From: Chlamydomonas reinhardtii
Taxonomy: Eukaryota > Chlorophyta > Chlorophyceae > Chlamydomonadales > Chlamydomonadaceae
Assembly: GCF_000002595.2 (NCBI RefSeq)
Contig: NC_057004.1
Span: forward strand, 5,258,405 to 5,322,404
DNA length: 64,000 nt
Direction: 5' to 3'
Position 1 is the stretch's first letter. Each line of letters begins with the position of its first letter. The position numbers were made by a program, and so were the translations under genes. The notes under the pieces were generated by a model. It searched no databases. It saw only the letters and a program-made list of their open reading frames with translations, and was not told the DNA's origin. This document shows, one piece after another, positions 25,766 through 36,500 of the stretch.

Positions 25766-27302
25766 TCGTCCCTATGCGCATGGAACGAGTAGTGTTGGTT
25801 GCCAGATGCAACCAAGCAAGCAGCAAAGTGCGATAACTGTCACAGCATAACCCACCCGGTTCACGCTATCCAGCAGGTGCGACACGTAGCCGGTTTTAAC
25901 CTGGTTTCCAAAAGGGTCCAATGAGTAGCAGTACACGCCCACATCCACAAACGTGCCTCCCGAAGATTTGATGCACTGCTCCTCGTACGGCATGTCAAAA
26001 CCAATACCAGTGCAGTTGGGGTGCAGCAACACGATCGTGGTGTTGGTCGAGTAGGTGATCTGCTTCCCTGCCGGCAGCTCCGTGGGCCGAGTCCAGGTGC
26101 CCAGGGTCGCATTGGGCACGTAGGCCGGCGGCAAGCAGACCTCTGCATAACATGGGCAGCAGACATGCACACGCACCAGCAGCAGCGTACGGCAAACCAG
26201 CATTCGGTATAAATGCAATGCGCGCAACGCGCTGTCTACGGGAGCACACGCGTGAGCTCCCGTACGTGTGTGCCGCTGCATGCTGTCCTCACGTGTGCAG
26301 GATCCTCACCATCCACGCGCACGTAGACACGCAGGTGTGAGGATCAATCAAGCTGTAAGATGTGGGTACGGCGCTGCCAAGTGGTGGTGGGCGCATGCAT
26401 GATTGCATGCACGCACACTTACCTTGCAGGTTGGCAGACCGCTTGACGACCACTGCGGCGAAGGAGCCAGGGATGTTGGGGTCTCGCCCGCTGTCATCCG
26501 TGGCCAGGTCAAATCCAGGCGCCTGTTGCAGCGGTGGATAGTCCATGAGCCATTGCGTTGGCAAGCGCACATAGCGTACGGACCGCCGCGCGCGTGCCGG
26601 TGAATGTTGCTTTGAGCCAACGCTGCGCTGCCGAAGGTAGCAGCACATGCCAAGTACGGCAGAGGCACCGTGGGCGCACAGATTACGCACCCGGAAGGAT
26701 GGGTCGCTGCGGGTCCGGCGGACCAACAATTGGTCCAGTGTAAGCGTGACGTAGGGGCTCAGCCGAACCTGTATGATCACGTACGTACCGTACGCGCGTA
26801 CGGCAGTGAGGTGGGTTGCCCATGCACTACTGCTACCTTGCTTGATACCGCACTGCACCGCCTTCGAGCTGCAGCCGGCCACACACCTGCCTGGTAAGTC
26901 CCCTGTTTACTGGCAGCATAGAGCACGGCGCCGCCCCAGGCTCCTCCCGCCCCGGCCCCTGCATGCCGCCCCGTTTCCCCTCGCACCTACCTTCCCCCTC
27001 ACAAACCCGAAGTCGAAGTAGGGGAACCGGTTGAGATTGTCTTGCCAAACTCCCTGGATTGTAAAGTTTCGCGCGATTTGTATAGGTGGCGCGTAGGGAG
27101 AAAAGTCGTCCGAAGTCAGGACCACTCGCTGCGAGTCGACCAGCGCCACCGCCACTTGCGGGTTCGAAAACGCTGCTGCGAGCTCAGCCCCATTATGCAC
27201 CGTCACAACTTCTGAGGCTATCACAGAGCCCAGAGTAAAGTAGCAGCAGGTTGCTGCGACAACCCACAGCAGACTGCGGCCCCGGACTTCGGGCAGCAGC
27301 AT
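20636..27302 (-). CDS. Receptor-like protein kinase, beta-helix-type ectodomain and TKL-like kinase
   Basis: Predicted plasma-membrane receptor kinase. Thirteen exons: 27302-26991, 26768-26423, 26142-25856, 25395-25318, 25132-24994, 24811-23895, 23313-23078, 22712-22668, 22440-22347, 22048-21887, 21680-21618, 21350-21291, 20908-20636; 1003 residues. The start at 27302 gives a signal peptide ending near GSVIA; an in-frame ATG at 27344 is the alternative. The ectodomain has repeated beta-strand-like segments (IARNFTIQGVWQ, RLSPYVTLTLDQLL) resembling pectin-lyase-like repeats, then a Cys-rich part. The transmembrane segment is at about 375-403, ending LLLVRRRR. The kinase has GKGSFGR (687-693), VAVK (Lys707), HRDLKPGN (839-846), DFG (873-875) and APYMAPE. 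A Gln-rich insert follows the catalytic-lysine strand and precedes helix C. The ligand is unknown. Confidence 0.88.
22068..22098. repeat. (GGCAA)n tandem repeat in receptor kinase intron 9
   Basis: About six copies of a 5-bp unit next to a (CGCA)n run, close to the acceptor of exon 10. Confidence 0.9.
23511..23560. repeat. Dispersed repeat family B, copy 1 (receptor kinase intron)
   Basis: Contains TTTTGCATTGGGTTCGGTT followed by AGTTTGGGCT and TATCTACAA. The same string with few changes lies at 29658-29700 in an intron of the CobS gene. Confidence 0.8.
23640..23815. repeat. Polypyrimidine tandem array (CTACCTCCCTCCCC-type)
   Basis: About 170 bp of CTACC, CTCCCC and CTCCCT units on the + strand, hence purine-rich on the gene strand, within receptor kinase intron 6. 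Such tracts can form triplex structures. Confidence 0.9.
25720..25762. repeat. (CA)n microsatellite
   Basis: About 21 CA units in receptor kinase intron 3. Confidence 0.97.
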
Positions 27303-29135
27303 GCCGCAGACTACGATATAATAGATTCGATATATGCTAATCACGTTTTGAACTTATTTACTCAGTTTAATCGAGTCCTACAATGTGATGTGCTTTATAC
27401 GCTGCTGTGTGGACTGTGGGGCCTTGCAGCTGAATGCAAGTTCTCCTCAGCTTCAAATTTACGAGTGATCCGTATATCATATGCCACTCGTCGAACCGTA
27501 TTGTTTAATGTTCATGTACATATGTGATGACCGCGGGGTACGAACACAAGTTCCCACCCCATGCCCAAAACCTTCGCCCCGACCCCGCTCCGGAACGACC
27601 GGCCGATCCGCGCCCCATACCCCACCGTGCACCCCCTCGAAACCCACTTAAACCCCCATAGTTTCTAACCAGGTCGATGTCAACCGACTGCTCTTGGCGA
27701 GCTCTAGAGTTGTGTACCTCAGGAGCCGCATCTTCTCCGCGCCATGTACCACATGTCCGTGCGTGTCTCCACGGCCGACCTCCGACTCAACAACTCATGG
27801 ACTGCGGGGGCGTGCGCTCGTCTCCTTGTCCATATGATATTCGGGGTTGTGTACCGGATAATGTTATTAGTTGAGTTTCTCCCGGAATCCTGTGAAACAT
27901 CTCGGGATCAACAGACTCTGGGCGGCGGCGGGCTTGGCCCCCAACCACCCACACCAAGCCTTGGCCGCAATGGATTACCATCAGCTCACATAGTCTTCAC
28001 AACATCAGTGAGGCCAGTATTGGCACGTCGTTCGCCCGCCTACCTGCCCCCGCCACCACTTGGGCATGGCAGATGCCGCGTCACAGTGCCAGGAGGCGCA
28101 CCTCAACGGTAACGCGCGCTCTCCTCGTGCTGAAAGTGCGCTAAATTGCTTATCTATGAGCGCCCCATCCATCCTGCAGCTCGGCCGAAAATAAAACCGC
28201 TGGATCATAGCCCCAAGTTTCAACTCCTTTGAGACAAGCCATGTACTCTACGCAGCTATCCTTTCCACTGGTACGCATGGGCACAAGAGGTAGCAAAACC
28301 TGCATCTCACACTTGCATCCCAAACCCTATGCACGCTCAAGCGCACGATGCCCGTCGCCTTGCCTGTCACGAACCAGTTGCCTGTGCCACACACACGTCA
28401 CCAGACGAGGTGTCCTGGTCACGCAGAGCTCGGCGAAGGCAGGCTACCTGCCCCCTGGCAAACGGGTCTGCGCGTTTTGCGACTCGCTCCCTGCCCTATC
28501 ACTCATCTGAGAAGTAGTGTCGTCAGCACCAGGCCACCTTTCTGTTGCATAAATACCTGCACTCTGCCCAGCAAACCGAGCAAAGTGCCCCGAATACGTT
28601 ACTCAATTTCATCCATCCAACAGCAGTTGCGATCACGTGTCACCTCCCCCAGGTCAGCCGGGCTCACCAGGGCTCACATCACACCAGTGCCGCACGCATG
28701 AGCAACAGTGCGCGGCGCAAGGGGCCCAACCATACACATCTCCAACCTGCCACCGAGCGATTGACATTCGGGCAGCAGCAGAGAGTTGGAGACACAGTGT
28801 GCTGTCAAGAGCAACCCCAGCAGTGATGCCGCTGATCTCTCTAGGTACAATGTCAAACGCTGCCAGCGGTGCACGCTAATACTCGTCTTGCCCCGCATAC
28901 CCACCAAAACGCACACACACACATGCACACACACGCCGGCCCCTACACACACCCTTAAATGGAAATTACAAGGGCTAAGGCCACCCCTCCTACACGGCCC
29001 CGCGCTTTGGTGGCTGGTTTCGGGTTCAGGGCCATGGTTCCTTTGGCCTTGGAACCGACTAAACCCCCTCCACTCCGCTCCCCCCCTCCCAACACCACCA
29101 CCACGCACTCCCCACCGCTCACCGCTGCCCGCGCA
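27303..29135. other. Region between CobS and receptor kinase, no gene recognised
   Basis: 1.8 kb between two tandem - strand genes. It contains the CobS 3' UTR and the upstream region of the receptor kinase. A C-rich block at 27540-27660 followed by AAACCCACTTAAACCCCC is unusual in composition but has no identified partner copy. Confidence 0.45.
28966..28970 (-). terminator. Candidate TGTAA polyadenylation signal for CobS
   Basis: TTACA on the + strand, TGTAA on the gene strand, about 166 nt beyond the CobS stop codon. Confidence 0.45.
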
Positions 29136-32100
29136 TCAGCAGCTGCCCCAGTCCACGATGCGCCGGCAGTAGATGACGGGCAGCGCTGCCACGGCCGCCA
29201 GCAGCAGCAGCGGCGCCGCGCCCTCCCAGCTGCCGGCCACACGCGACCAGTCCGCCGACAGCGCGCAGTACACCAGGATCTCCGCCACCTGCGGGCGCGT
29301 GCGTAGGTGGGAGCCGGCAGGTAGGGGCGGCGGGCACGTGTGTGTGTGTATGTGTTAAAGAGCACAAGGAAAACGTTGCGTGTGTGTGTGTGTGTGTATG
29401 GGTATGTGGTTGTTGGGAGAAGCATGGGGAAAGGGGGGCGGGCGGGTGCCGCCCCTGCTGCCTCCTCATGTGACGCCGGCACATGGTGGGGCGCGCATGT
29501 CTCGTACGTGTGTGTTGCTTGGGCGGCCGTCAGGCCCTGCTCGGCCCGCAGCCGACGCCATCCATCATGCCCGCACACCCACCTGGCCCCCCGTCGTCTG
29601 CAGGCTTCAGTGCATCCTGTACCGCTTTTCCAAGCATCTTTGCCAACCCCCCTCGCTCTTTTGCATTGGGTTCGGTTCAGTTTGGGCTGGTATCTACAAC
29701 CCCTCCCCCCCCACACATATCCAAACAAAGCCTGCTGCCTTCACTGCAGCCCTCCCCGGAACTCCGCACCCACCCACCCACCCACCCACCCACCCACCCT
29801 GCCATCCACCCACGCACGCACCCACCCACCTACCCACCCACCCACCCACCCACCTGGATGGTTGCGCCCAGGTAGTCACCGATCACGCCGCCCAGCACCG
29901 CGTTGCCGTACAGCCCGCTGGCGACTGTGACCGCCGCCGTCACGGCGTACACAATGGCGGCGCGGGCCGGCCCCAGCGCCAGCAGCGGTATGACTAAGGC
30001 CTGCAGGGTGCCCAGCGCCAGGCGCGGCGCCGTCAGCAGCCGCGTGCTCTGGGCGAACCTGCATGGGGCGGCGTTGTATAGAGGCAGGGTGGGGCATTCT
30101 TCTTGGGTCGGAGTGTGCGTGTGTGTAGATACCTAGCCCAAACTCCTGCCAAACTCAACCAAACCGCGCCAAACTAGCGGAGCGCAGGCAGAGGCATTAG
30201 GGGGCGTTACGTGTGCGAGCCCGGCGAAAAGTCCTATCATCATGGGAAAGCCCACCCAGTCGGGGGGGAGGGTCGAGTGGTGGTGGGGTAGGTGGGAGGG
30301 GCTGAGACATTGAGCACTGGGTTGTCGCGGCTGCTGTGTCGTGGCTGCTGGGCGGTTGAGGTGTTCGTGACTGCCTTTGTTCCTTGCACCTACGAGACCA
30401 TGCAAACTACATACCCACCTGCTTACCGTACTTGCTTCTCAAGGCGCCCCAAGGCCAAAGCGCCTCCCACCTCCCTCGCTCCCTACCAGCACGGCTCTCA
30501 CCAGTTGTACATGCCGCGCTTGGCATCCTCGTCATCCTGCACGTACTCGCACACATAGATCAGCACCATGGACGTCCACCGCGACGCCGCGTGCGCAGCC
30601 ACCAGCGCCGCCGCCACGCCCGCCACGCCGCCGCCCGCCTCCGGCGCCGCCGCCGCGATGGCCGCTAGCCCCGACGTCTTGAGCTGCAGCGCCAACGCGG
30701 TGCCCACAAGGGCGTAGGTGCCCACGCGGCTGTCCTTCATGATGCGCAGGATCTGGTTGCGGCCCCAGCCGCCGCCGAAGCCTGTGCACACACGCGTGAG
30801 GCAAGGCACGAGTGGAAAGGGTCGAGCGACACCGTAACTGCAGATGTGGCCGCGTCGTGTATCGTGTACTGGTGGTGGCAGCCTGTAGACAGCAGGAGCT
30901 TGTGCCCACCGTTACCCCTGCGCCTGCCTCACTTCCCGGGCACAGGCTGCTTCAAACACACGCGTGCACTTGTGCTTTCCTAACACACACGCACGTCCCC
31001 CCCCAGCCCCCCACCATCGAATGTGTCTGCCAGTCCGTCCTCGTGGAAGCAGCCCGTCAGCCACACGGTGCTGAAGGTGGAGATGGCGGCGGGCAGCAGC
31101 GAGCCGGCGGCGGCGGGCGGCCACAGCGCGGCGGCGGCGTTGAAGAACACGGCGCCCCAGCCGCCGATGAGGGCGCCCAACAGCGGGAACCTGGGCGGCG
31201 GATGGAGGAGCCGGAGGAGCAGGAGGGGGGGCGGTTATAAAGATGTGGTGTTTTTTGGTTTGGGGGTCGCGGTCGGTGTGGTGAGGTGTAGGCAGTTGGA
31301 AGGCGCAGGTATGGTAGGGGTTAGGGAGCCCATTGCCCGGAGGAGGTTGCTGGTTGCGTTGCATTGCTGGTGTCGCATGGCCGCGGCAACACGGCAGTGG
31401 TATTGTGCACCGTGCCTGTCCTCCGCCGATCCCAGCATACCGGTACGGTATATCCCCCGTACCCTCAAGCCTCAGGGCCCCCTCACAGCACACACATACA
31501 CACGCACACACACGCACGCATACACATAAACACGCGGGCCCCCACGCACCACATCATGGACCGGACCAGGAAGGCCGGGTGGTGGTCGATGCCGGGCGGC
31601 ACAGGCAGCCGCGTCAGGAACATGAGGCCTGTGAGGAGGAGGCAGAGGCGGCAGGGGTCTTACTTGCTGTGCAGCAGGGTGGTTGGAGGGGTGAGGCGGC
31701 GGGGGACAACAGGGCCAGCAGGGCCGGCGGGGTGGGCTGCGGGGCCGGAGGAGCCTGCGCCGTACCGCCACCGGCGCAACGCGCCCCTGCCGCGTTCCCC
31801 CCCTCTCCCATGAGCTCCCAACAGGCGTGACCGCCATGCCTTGCCTGCTATGTCAAGCCCCACCTGTGAAGAACACACGCCACTCGGACCAGGCGAAGCG
31901 AGCCCGGGAGTATGTGTCGCCAGGGTCGTCGGTGCCGGCGCCGCGCGCCTCCACCTCCTCCTTCGAGATCATGCCCCCGCTGGCGAAGTCACACGGCTCC
32001 GCCGCCGCCGCCGCCTCGCCATTGGCGGGCGCTGCGGGGAGCATGAGCACCAAATGCATCATTGTAGGGCGCTCAGTGAAGGTCAGGGCTGGTGATTAAG

Positions 32101-32362
32101 ATCGTGTGGGCTGGCACAACCCAGACAGGGTCACTCGTCAACTGTGTCAGGACGACACGGCAGTCCGTCCGTCTGCGGCACCTGCCCCAGATGAGCTTCC
32201 CAGGTTTGAGGGTGACATTTTAGTATGCAGCACTTGTTTCCGCAGCCTCGCACCCTGCTTTTGCTTGGAGGCCGGCGGCGGGGCCGACGATTGCCCCTTC
32301 TTGCCCTTGAGCTTTGCTAACGTCTCCTCGCTGGGCGGCCCGCCCCTTTTATTGGGAGCCAT
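29136..32362 (-). CDS. COBS: Adenosylcobinamide-GDP ribazoletransferase (cobalamin synthase, CobS family)
   Basis: Integral membrane enzyme that joins adenosylcobinamide-GDP and alpha-ribazole, the last nucleotide-loop step of cobalamin assembly (EC 2.7.8.26). Seven exons on the - strand: 32362-32254, 32031-31864, 31628-31550, 31190-31015, 30781-30502, 30058-29854, 29288-29136; 389 residues against about 250 in bacteria. Family marks: FLTRLPVPPG, FPLLGALIGG, the acidic signature CFHEDGLADTFDGFGGGWGR (HEDGLAD at about 168-174), RIMKDSRVGTYA, and late membrane helices with GGVIGDYLGATIQVAE. Exon 1 is Lys-rich and less certain: an unspliced start at 32062 would give 363 residues. The N-terminal extension may carry organelle targeting; I see no decisive signal. 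The family is certain; only the first exon is in doubt. Confidence 0.92.
29341..29400. repeat. Dispersed repeat family A, copy in CobS intron
   Basis: TGTGTTAAAGAGCACAAGG followed by AAAAC and TTGCG, flanked by GT runs. Near-identical copies lie at 46273-46310 and 46331-46370 in the CAMK-like kinase gene. Confidence 0.85.
29658..29700. repeat. Dispersed repeat family B, copy 2 (CobS intron)
   Basis: TTTTGCATTGGGTTCGGTT then CAGTTTGGGCT and TATCTACAA, matching 23511-23560. A diverged, inverted third copy (TAGATACC, AGCCCAAACT) is at 30124-30145. Confidence 0.8.
29768..29855. repeat. (CCCA)n tandem array at a CobS donor site
   Basis: About 20 imperfect CCCA units on the + strand. On the gene strand this is (TGGG)n starting directly at the donor GTGGGT of the exon ending at 29854, so it is G-run-rich in the RNA. 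Confidence 0.92.
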
Positions 32363-33540
32363 TGTCTGTTTCCTCGAAAATAAATTTGCGTTGCGTCAGG
32401 CGCTGACAGTGCTCGTAGCGATCAAATAGAATTCCCCGTCATCACTCATAAGCTTGCACGACAGAATGCTCAGACCATTGATGTTTGCCAGCAACTCGTG
32501 TGTTATGTGTTAAGTTATTAGTGTTTCCAATAAGTTGGCCTGGCTATCGATCCACACAAATGCCGAGCACAGACAGCTGCCGAAACGCGGGCGGCATTGA
32601 AGCTGCTGCGTAAACATAAACCCATAACGTATAATAAACTGCTATTCAGGACCACCGTCCCGTCCTGTCAAACGGTTGGGGCCAGACAGGTGGCTGGCTG
32701 GGGCTGTCCGCAAGGGCTGTCGGGGTGGGGTGGGGACGGGTGGGGCAGGGTTAGACGGTTGGGTTCATGCCGGGTAAAGGCAGCATAGGGTTGGCGCAAG
32801 CCGTTCAACCGCGTAACCATGGTTGCCAGAGTGCCAGTACCCGCCAACTCCGGGGCCCGTCGCCAAGAGCTAAGTGTGTGTGTGGGGGGGGGAGGGCGGG
32901 CTGCACCTGAGTACCGATTTCCCACTCAGGCCCCCTCCTGCCTCGTACCTCTCTGCTGCTGAGCCGGTCACACACAAAACCTACACAGGAGCGTGTTTAA
33001 GAAACTGGTCAAGTTCCAGTAATGCCACCGTAGTACGGACGCTCCAAGCCGAGAGATGATCGCGAATCAATTGGCTTCTCAGGCCGGGTTGCGGGTAGGC
33101 GCGGGCGCGAGTGCAATGTACGGTAGTTTGAGTGTCCCGTGGGATGCCGAGAACATACTGACAGGGTGTGTTGAACCAGCCACCCAATGCAGTGTTCGAG
33201 ACTTGAATCCAGTCCGGGGCATCTCTACTTCCGGATAGCCACGTCACGTACATCTCGAGCAATGCCAGGCCGCGTGTCGTCGATCTACACCTAAATGTAC
33301 AGAGAGTCATGCTGCAAACGCGACAGCGCCTTGGTTGGACGAGAACCCGTCTGCGCCAGGGTTTTGTGTGTGGCGTGTCAATCGTTGGCTCTGGATGAGG
33401 GCGTCTGGGCTGCAAGTTGGTTTCATATATTCATATGCTTATCATATATACATTTATACATTTATTGTAAAGCATTGGCCTACAACCATTTGCGGAAGTG
33501 AGACAACCCGAAACGCAAAAGCCTTGCGAGCCTAGCGACG
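32363..33540. promoter_or_regulatory. Divergent upstream region of CobS and carboxypeptidase
   Basis: 1.18 kb between the starts of CobS (-) and the carboxypeptidase (+). Both promoters should be here. An AT-rich island at 33421-33475 (CATATATTCATATGC and similar) lies about 65 bp before the carboxypeptidase ATG. A run of G and GT lies near 32873-32892. No riboswitch-like structure was recognised. Confidence 0.4.
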
Positions 33541-36500
33541 ATGGCGCGCTCGCGGTGCAAAACGCTGCTGCATGGATGCGCAGTCCTTATGATATTGAGA
33601 ATAGCGGCAGCAGCGCGCTTTTTGGAGCCGAGCCACGCTTTGCCCTCGTCGAGCGCGGGTCTGCCACTTGCCGGGAGCACCTGGCAGCCCCTCGCCGAAG
33701 CATCCGACGTCGCCAGCATCCACGCCAGCCCATCCTCAGCCTCTCCAAAGGTGGCCTCTGGCTATATTCGACTGCATCGGCCGCGGCCCGACACCGATGC
33801 GCGCATGTTCTACGTCTTCGTGGAGTCCCGGAACCCAACGCCGGAGACGCCCCTAATACTGTGGCTCACAGGTGCGCCGCATGCACCTTCCTCCAGACAC
33901 CGCGCATCCCTCCCCCTGGGGCCCGGACACACCACACTTGCTGCCTCTCGCTGCCTCTCAGCACAAAAATAAGCACCCTCACGCTCCCGTCATTCTCGCA
34001 ACACCTTTCCCTACAGGCGGCCCCGGCTGCAGCGGCGAGCTGCCGCTGCTGGTGGAGCAGGGGCCGTACGAGCTTGAGGGATTCAACGTCAGCACTGGGG
34101 CGGGTGGGGACGTGTTGGTACGGCGGCGGCGGTACAGCTGGGACCGGCAGTTCCACCTGCTGTACCTGGACCAACCCGTGGGCACAGGCTTCTCCTACAG
34201 CACGGTGGGCAGGGTTGGGGAAAGCGCGCGTGTGCGAGCGGCATGCGTCTGCGTGTTCGTCGTGAGAGCCGTAAGCGTCGATTCGGTGTGCGGAGTCGAT
34301 CGGCATCCCACGTGCCAGCGTTCTCTCGCTGCTACATGCCACGTGCAACACGCACAGGACCCGCACGACAAGGCACACAACGAGCGGGACGTGTCCCGTG
34401 ACGTGTTGGACTTCCTACGCCAGTTCTATGCGGGTGAGTGCGTGGGTGCGTGAGCGTGCGCGAAGTGCGCAGGTTTTGGGGAATGGAGCCGAAGGCAGCT
34501 AAGGGGGCATGCATGCATTGGAGCGTTGTGCATTGCGCTGCGACCCCACATGCCGGCTGCCGGCTGCCTTGCCACACACACCCGCAGCCCGGCCCGGCCT
34601 CGCCAACATCTCCCTGTTTCTCGGTGGAGAGTCATACGCGGTGGGTGCTTCCACCGGGGGATCTGGATGGGGGTTGCCTGCGGAACCGCCTGTGCTCCTG
34701 CTCCTTGCTGCCGCTTCCTTCACGCCTGCAATTCTCACGCGTCTTTGCACGGGTGTGCAACTACGCACACACACACACAAACAAAACATACACACACGCA
34801 CACCGTGTCGCCCCACAACAACCTGCCTAACACTTTGATGAGCGCTGGGCGTTGGGCGCCATGCCGTGTTTCCGCAGGGCCACTATATCCCACCCCTGGC
34901 CAGCGCCATCCTCCGCGCCAACGCACGCCGCGACTCCTCGTCGCTGCGCATCCCGCTGCGGGGCGTCGCCATCGTCAACGGCTACTTCGACCCGGGCGTG
35001 CAGGTGCGCGGCGGGGGACTGAAGACGAGACCAGCGAAGGGCACGTGAGGGAAGGGGGTGGGCGAGCGTGTGTGTACGCAAGCAGCTCAGTCACGTGGCT
35101 TCATGCATGCCAACTCCCCTTACCCTGTGTCGGCTATTTAAGAGAAGCCTATGTGTGTGTGTGTGTGTGTTTGTGCACATGTGGCGCAGTACTCATCAAT
35201 GGCGGATTACGTGTACAGCAACGGACTCATCAGTACCCAGGTGGGTACGGTGTACGGTGTACGATGTACGCTGTACGATATAGGGTGTAGGGGGCGTCGC
35301 CCAACCCAGGCGAGACCCACCCCAGAGGGGCCCTGCCCAGGCCCAACCGGAGTGTTCGAGTGCCACTGTCGGAGCTGGCGGCAGTATTACCTTGCGCGCC
35401 CTGCCTGCTGCACGTGTGTGGCTGGATCGCCGCTTGCCCTGCATGACACGCACAATTTGGGACCTGCCCGCCCCATGTGCCGCATTGCACATGCATTGCT
35501 TGTGTTGCAGCTGCGAGCGAGCATCAACAGGTGGATGCCGCTGTGCCGCGGCGCCGCCCGGCTGTGCGGCGTGAGCCGCTGGGGCTGGGCCTGCAAGGCC
35601 GCGGCCTGGGTGAGTGGGCACTGAGTGTGGGGCGCAGGGCTCGGCACCTTGACAACGTGGGAGGGAGCAATTGATCCCTGCGAAGAGCGTGCGCGCATCA
35701 CACACATACAGCACCACAACCGTACCGGTGGGTATGCGCCCTGTAGTATCGTGCCGTGCGGGTTTCGTGTTCACAGCACCAAGCACCGCCGTGCCCTAAC
35801 ACCTACCCACGCTCCATTATCCCGCCGCTCACAGACCTGTGACGCTCTGTCGTTCCAGCGCCTGACTCGCGCGCTGCCGCACACCAACTGGGCTGACATA
35901 CGCATGGTGTGCGATCCCGCATCCCGCCCGCTCGGCACGCCGTGCTACTACAACTTCAGCGCAATCCACCGCTACTGGAACCGTCCTGACGTGCAGGTCG
36001 ATGGGGGCCTGCGGGGCACGGAGTGCAGACTTTGATGCGTGTGTTTGGGCCCACCGGTTTCCCTGCAGCTGCTCAGCATGAAAGGTGTGCGGCAGTGGAA
36101 GGCCTGGTGGCAGGTGTCGGTGCCGGGGGCACTGAGGCGAGGGCTGCCCGTGTTTCCCTTTACCCAGAAGCCCCAGCTTTGCAGCAAGTAAACTCGCTGC
36201 GCTGCGATGCGCGCTCGGTGCTGCCCGTGTACTATACACGCGCGTGCTGCCCTGCTGCAGGCGGAGGTGGGTGTGCCCGCTGCCGCCAACATCACGTGGG
36301 TGGGCTGCAAGGATGCGGACATGTCAGCAGACTTCCTAGGTGAGGTTCTACATGCGTCAGTTTTGTGGCTGGGTGGGCAGCGAGTCTGGGGGTCACCCCG
36401 CAGGGACCCCACGCGCACGGTGACCGGGCCTTGCTCTGTTGCACAGGCGTGCAGTCCTTGGACTGCACCCCTGCCCTCGTCCACGCTAGCAATGCCGGTA

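Noticed and set aside
26833-26882. Possible extra small exon in the receptor kinase (LEGGAVRYQA)
   Set aside because: Including it breaks the frame of the next exon, and direct joining of FVRGK to VRLSPYVTLTL keeps the beta-strand repeat.
27520-27860. C-rich block followed by AAACCCACTTAAACCCCC, considered as a lone long terminal repeat
   Set aside because: No second copy, no clear end motifs and no flanking duplication in the window. The same doubt applies to 19240-19470.
29136-32362. CobS as recent bacterial contamination
   Set aside because: Six in-phase spliceosomal introns with local splice-site style and repeat-bearing introns show that it is a resident nuclear gene.
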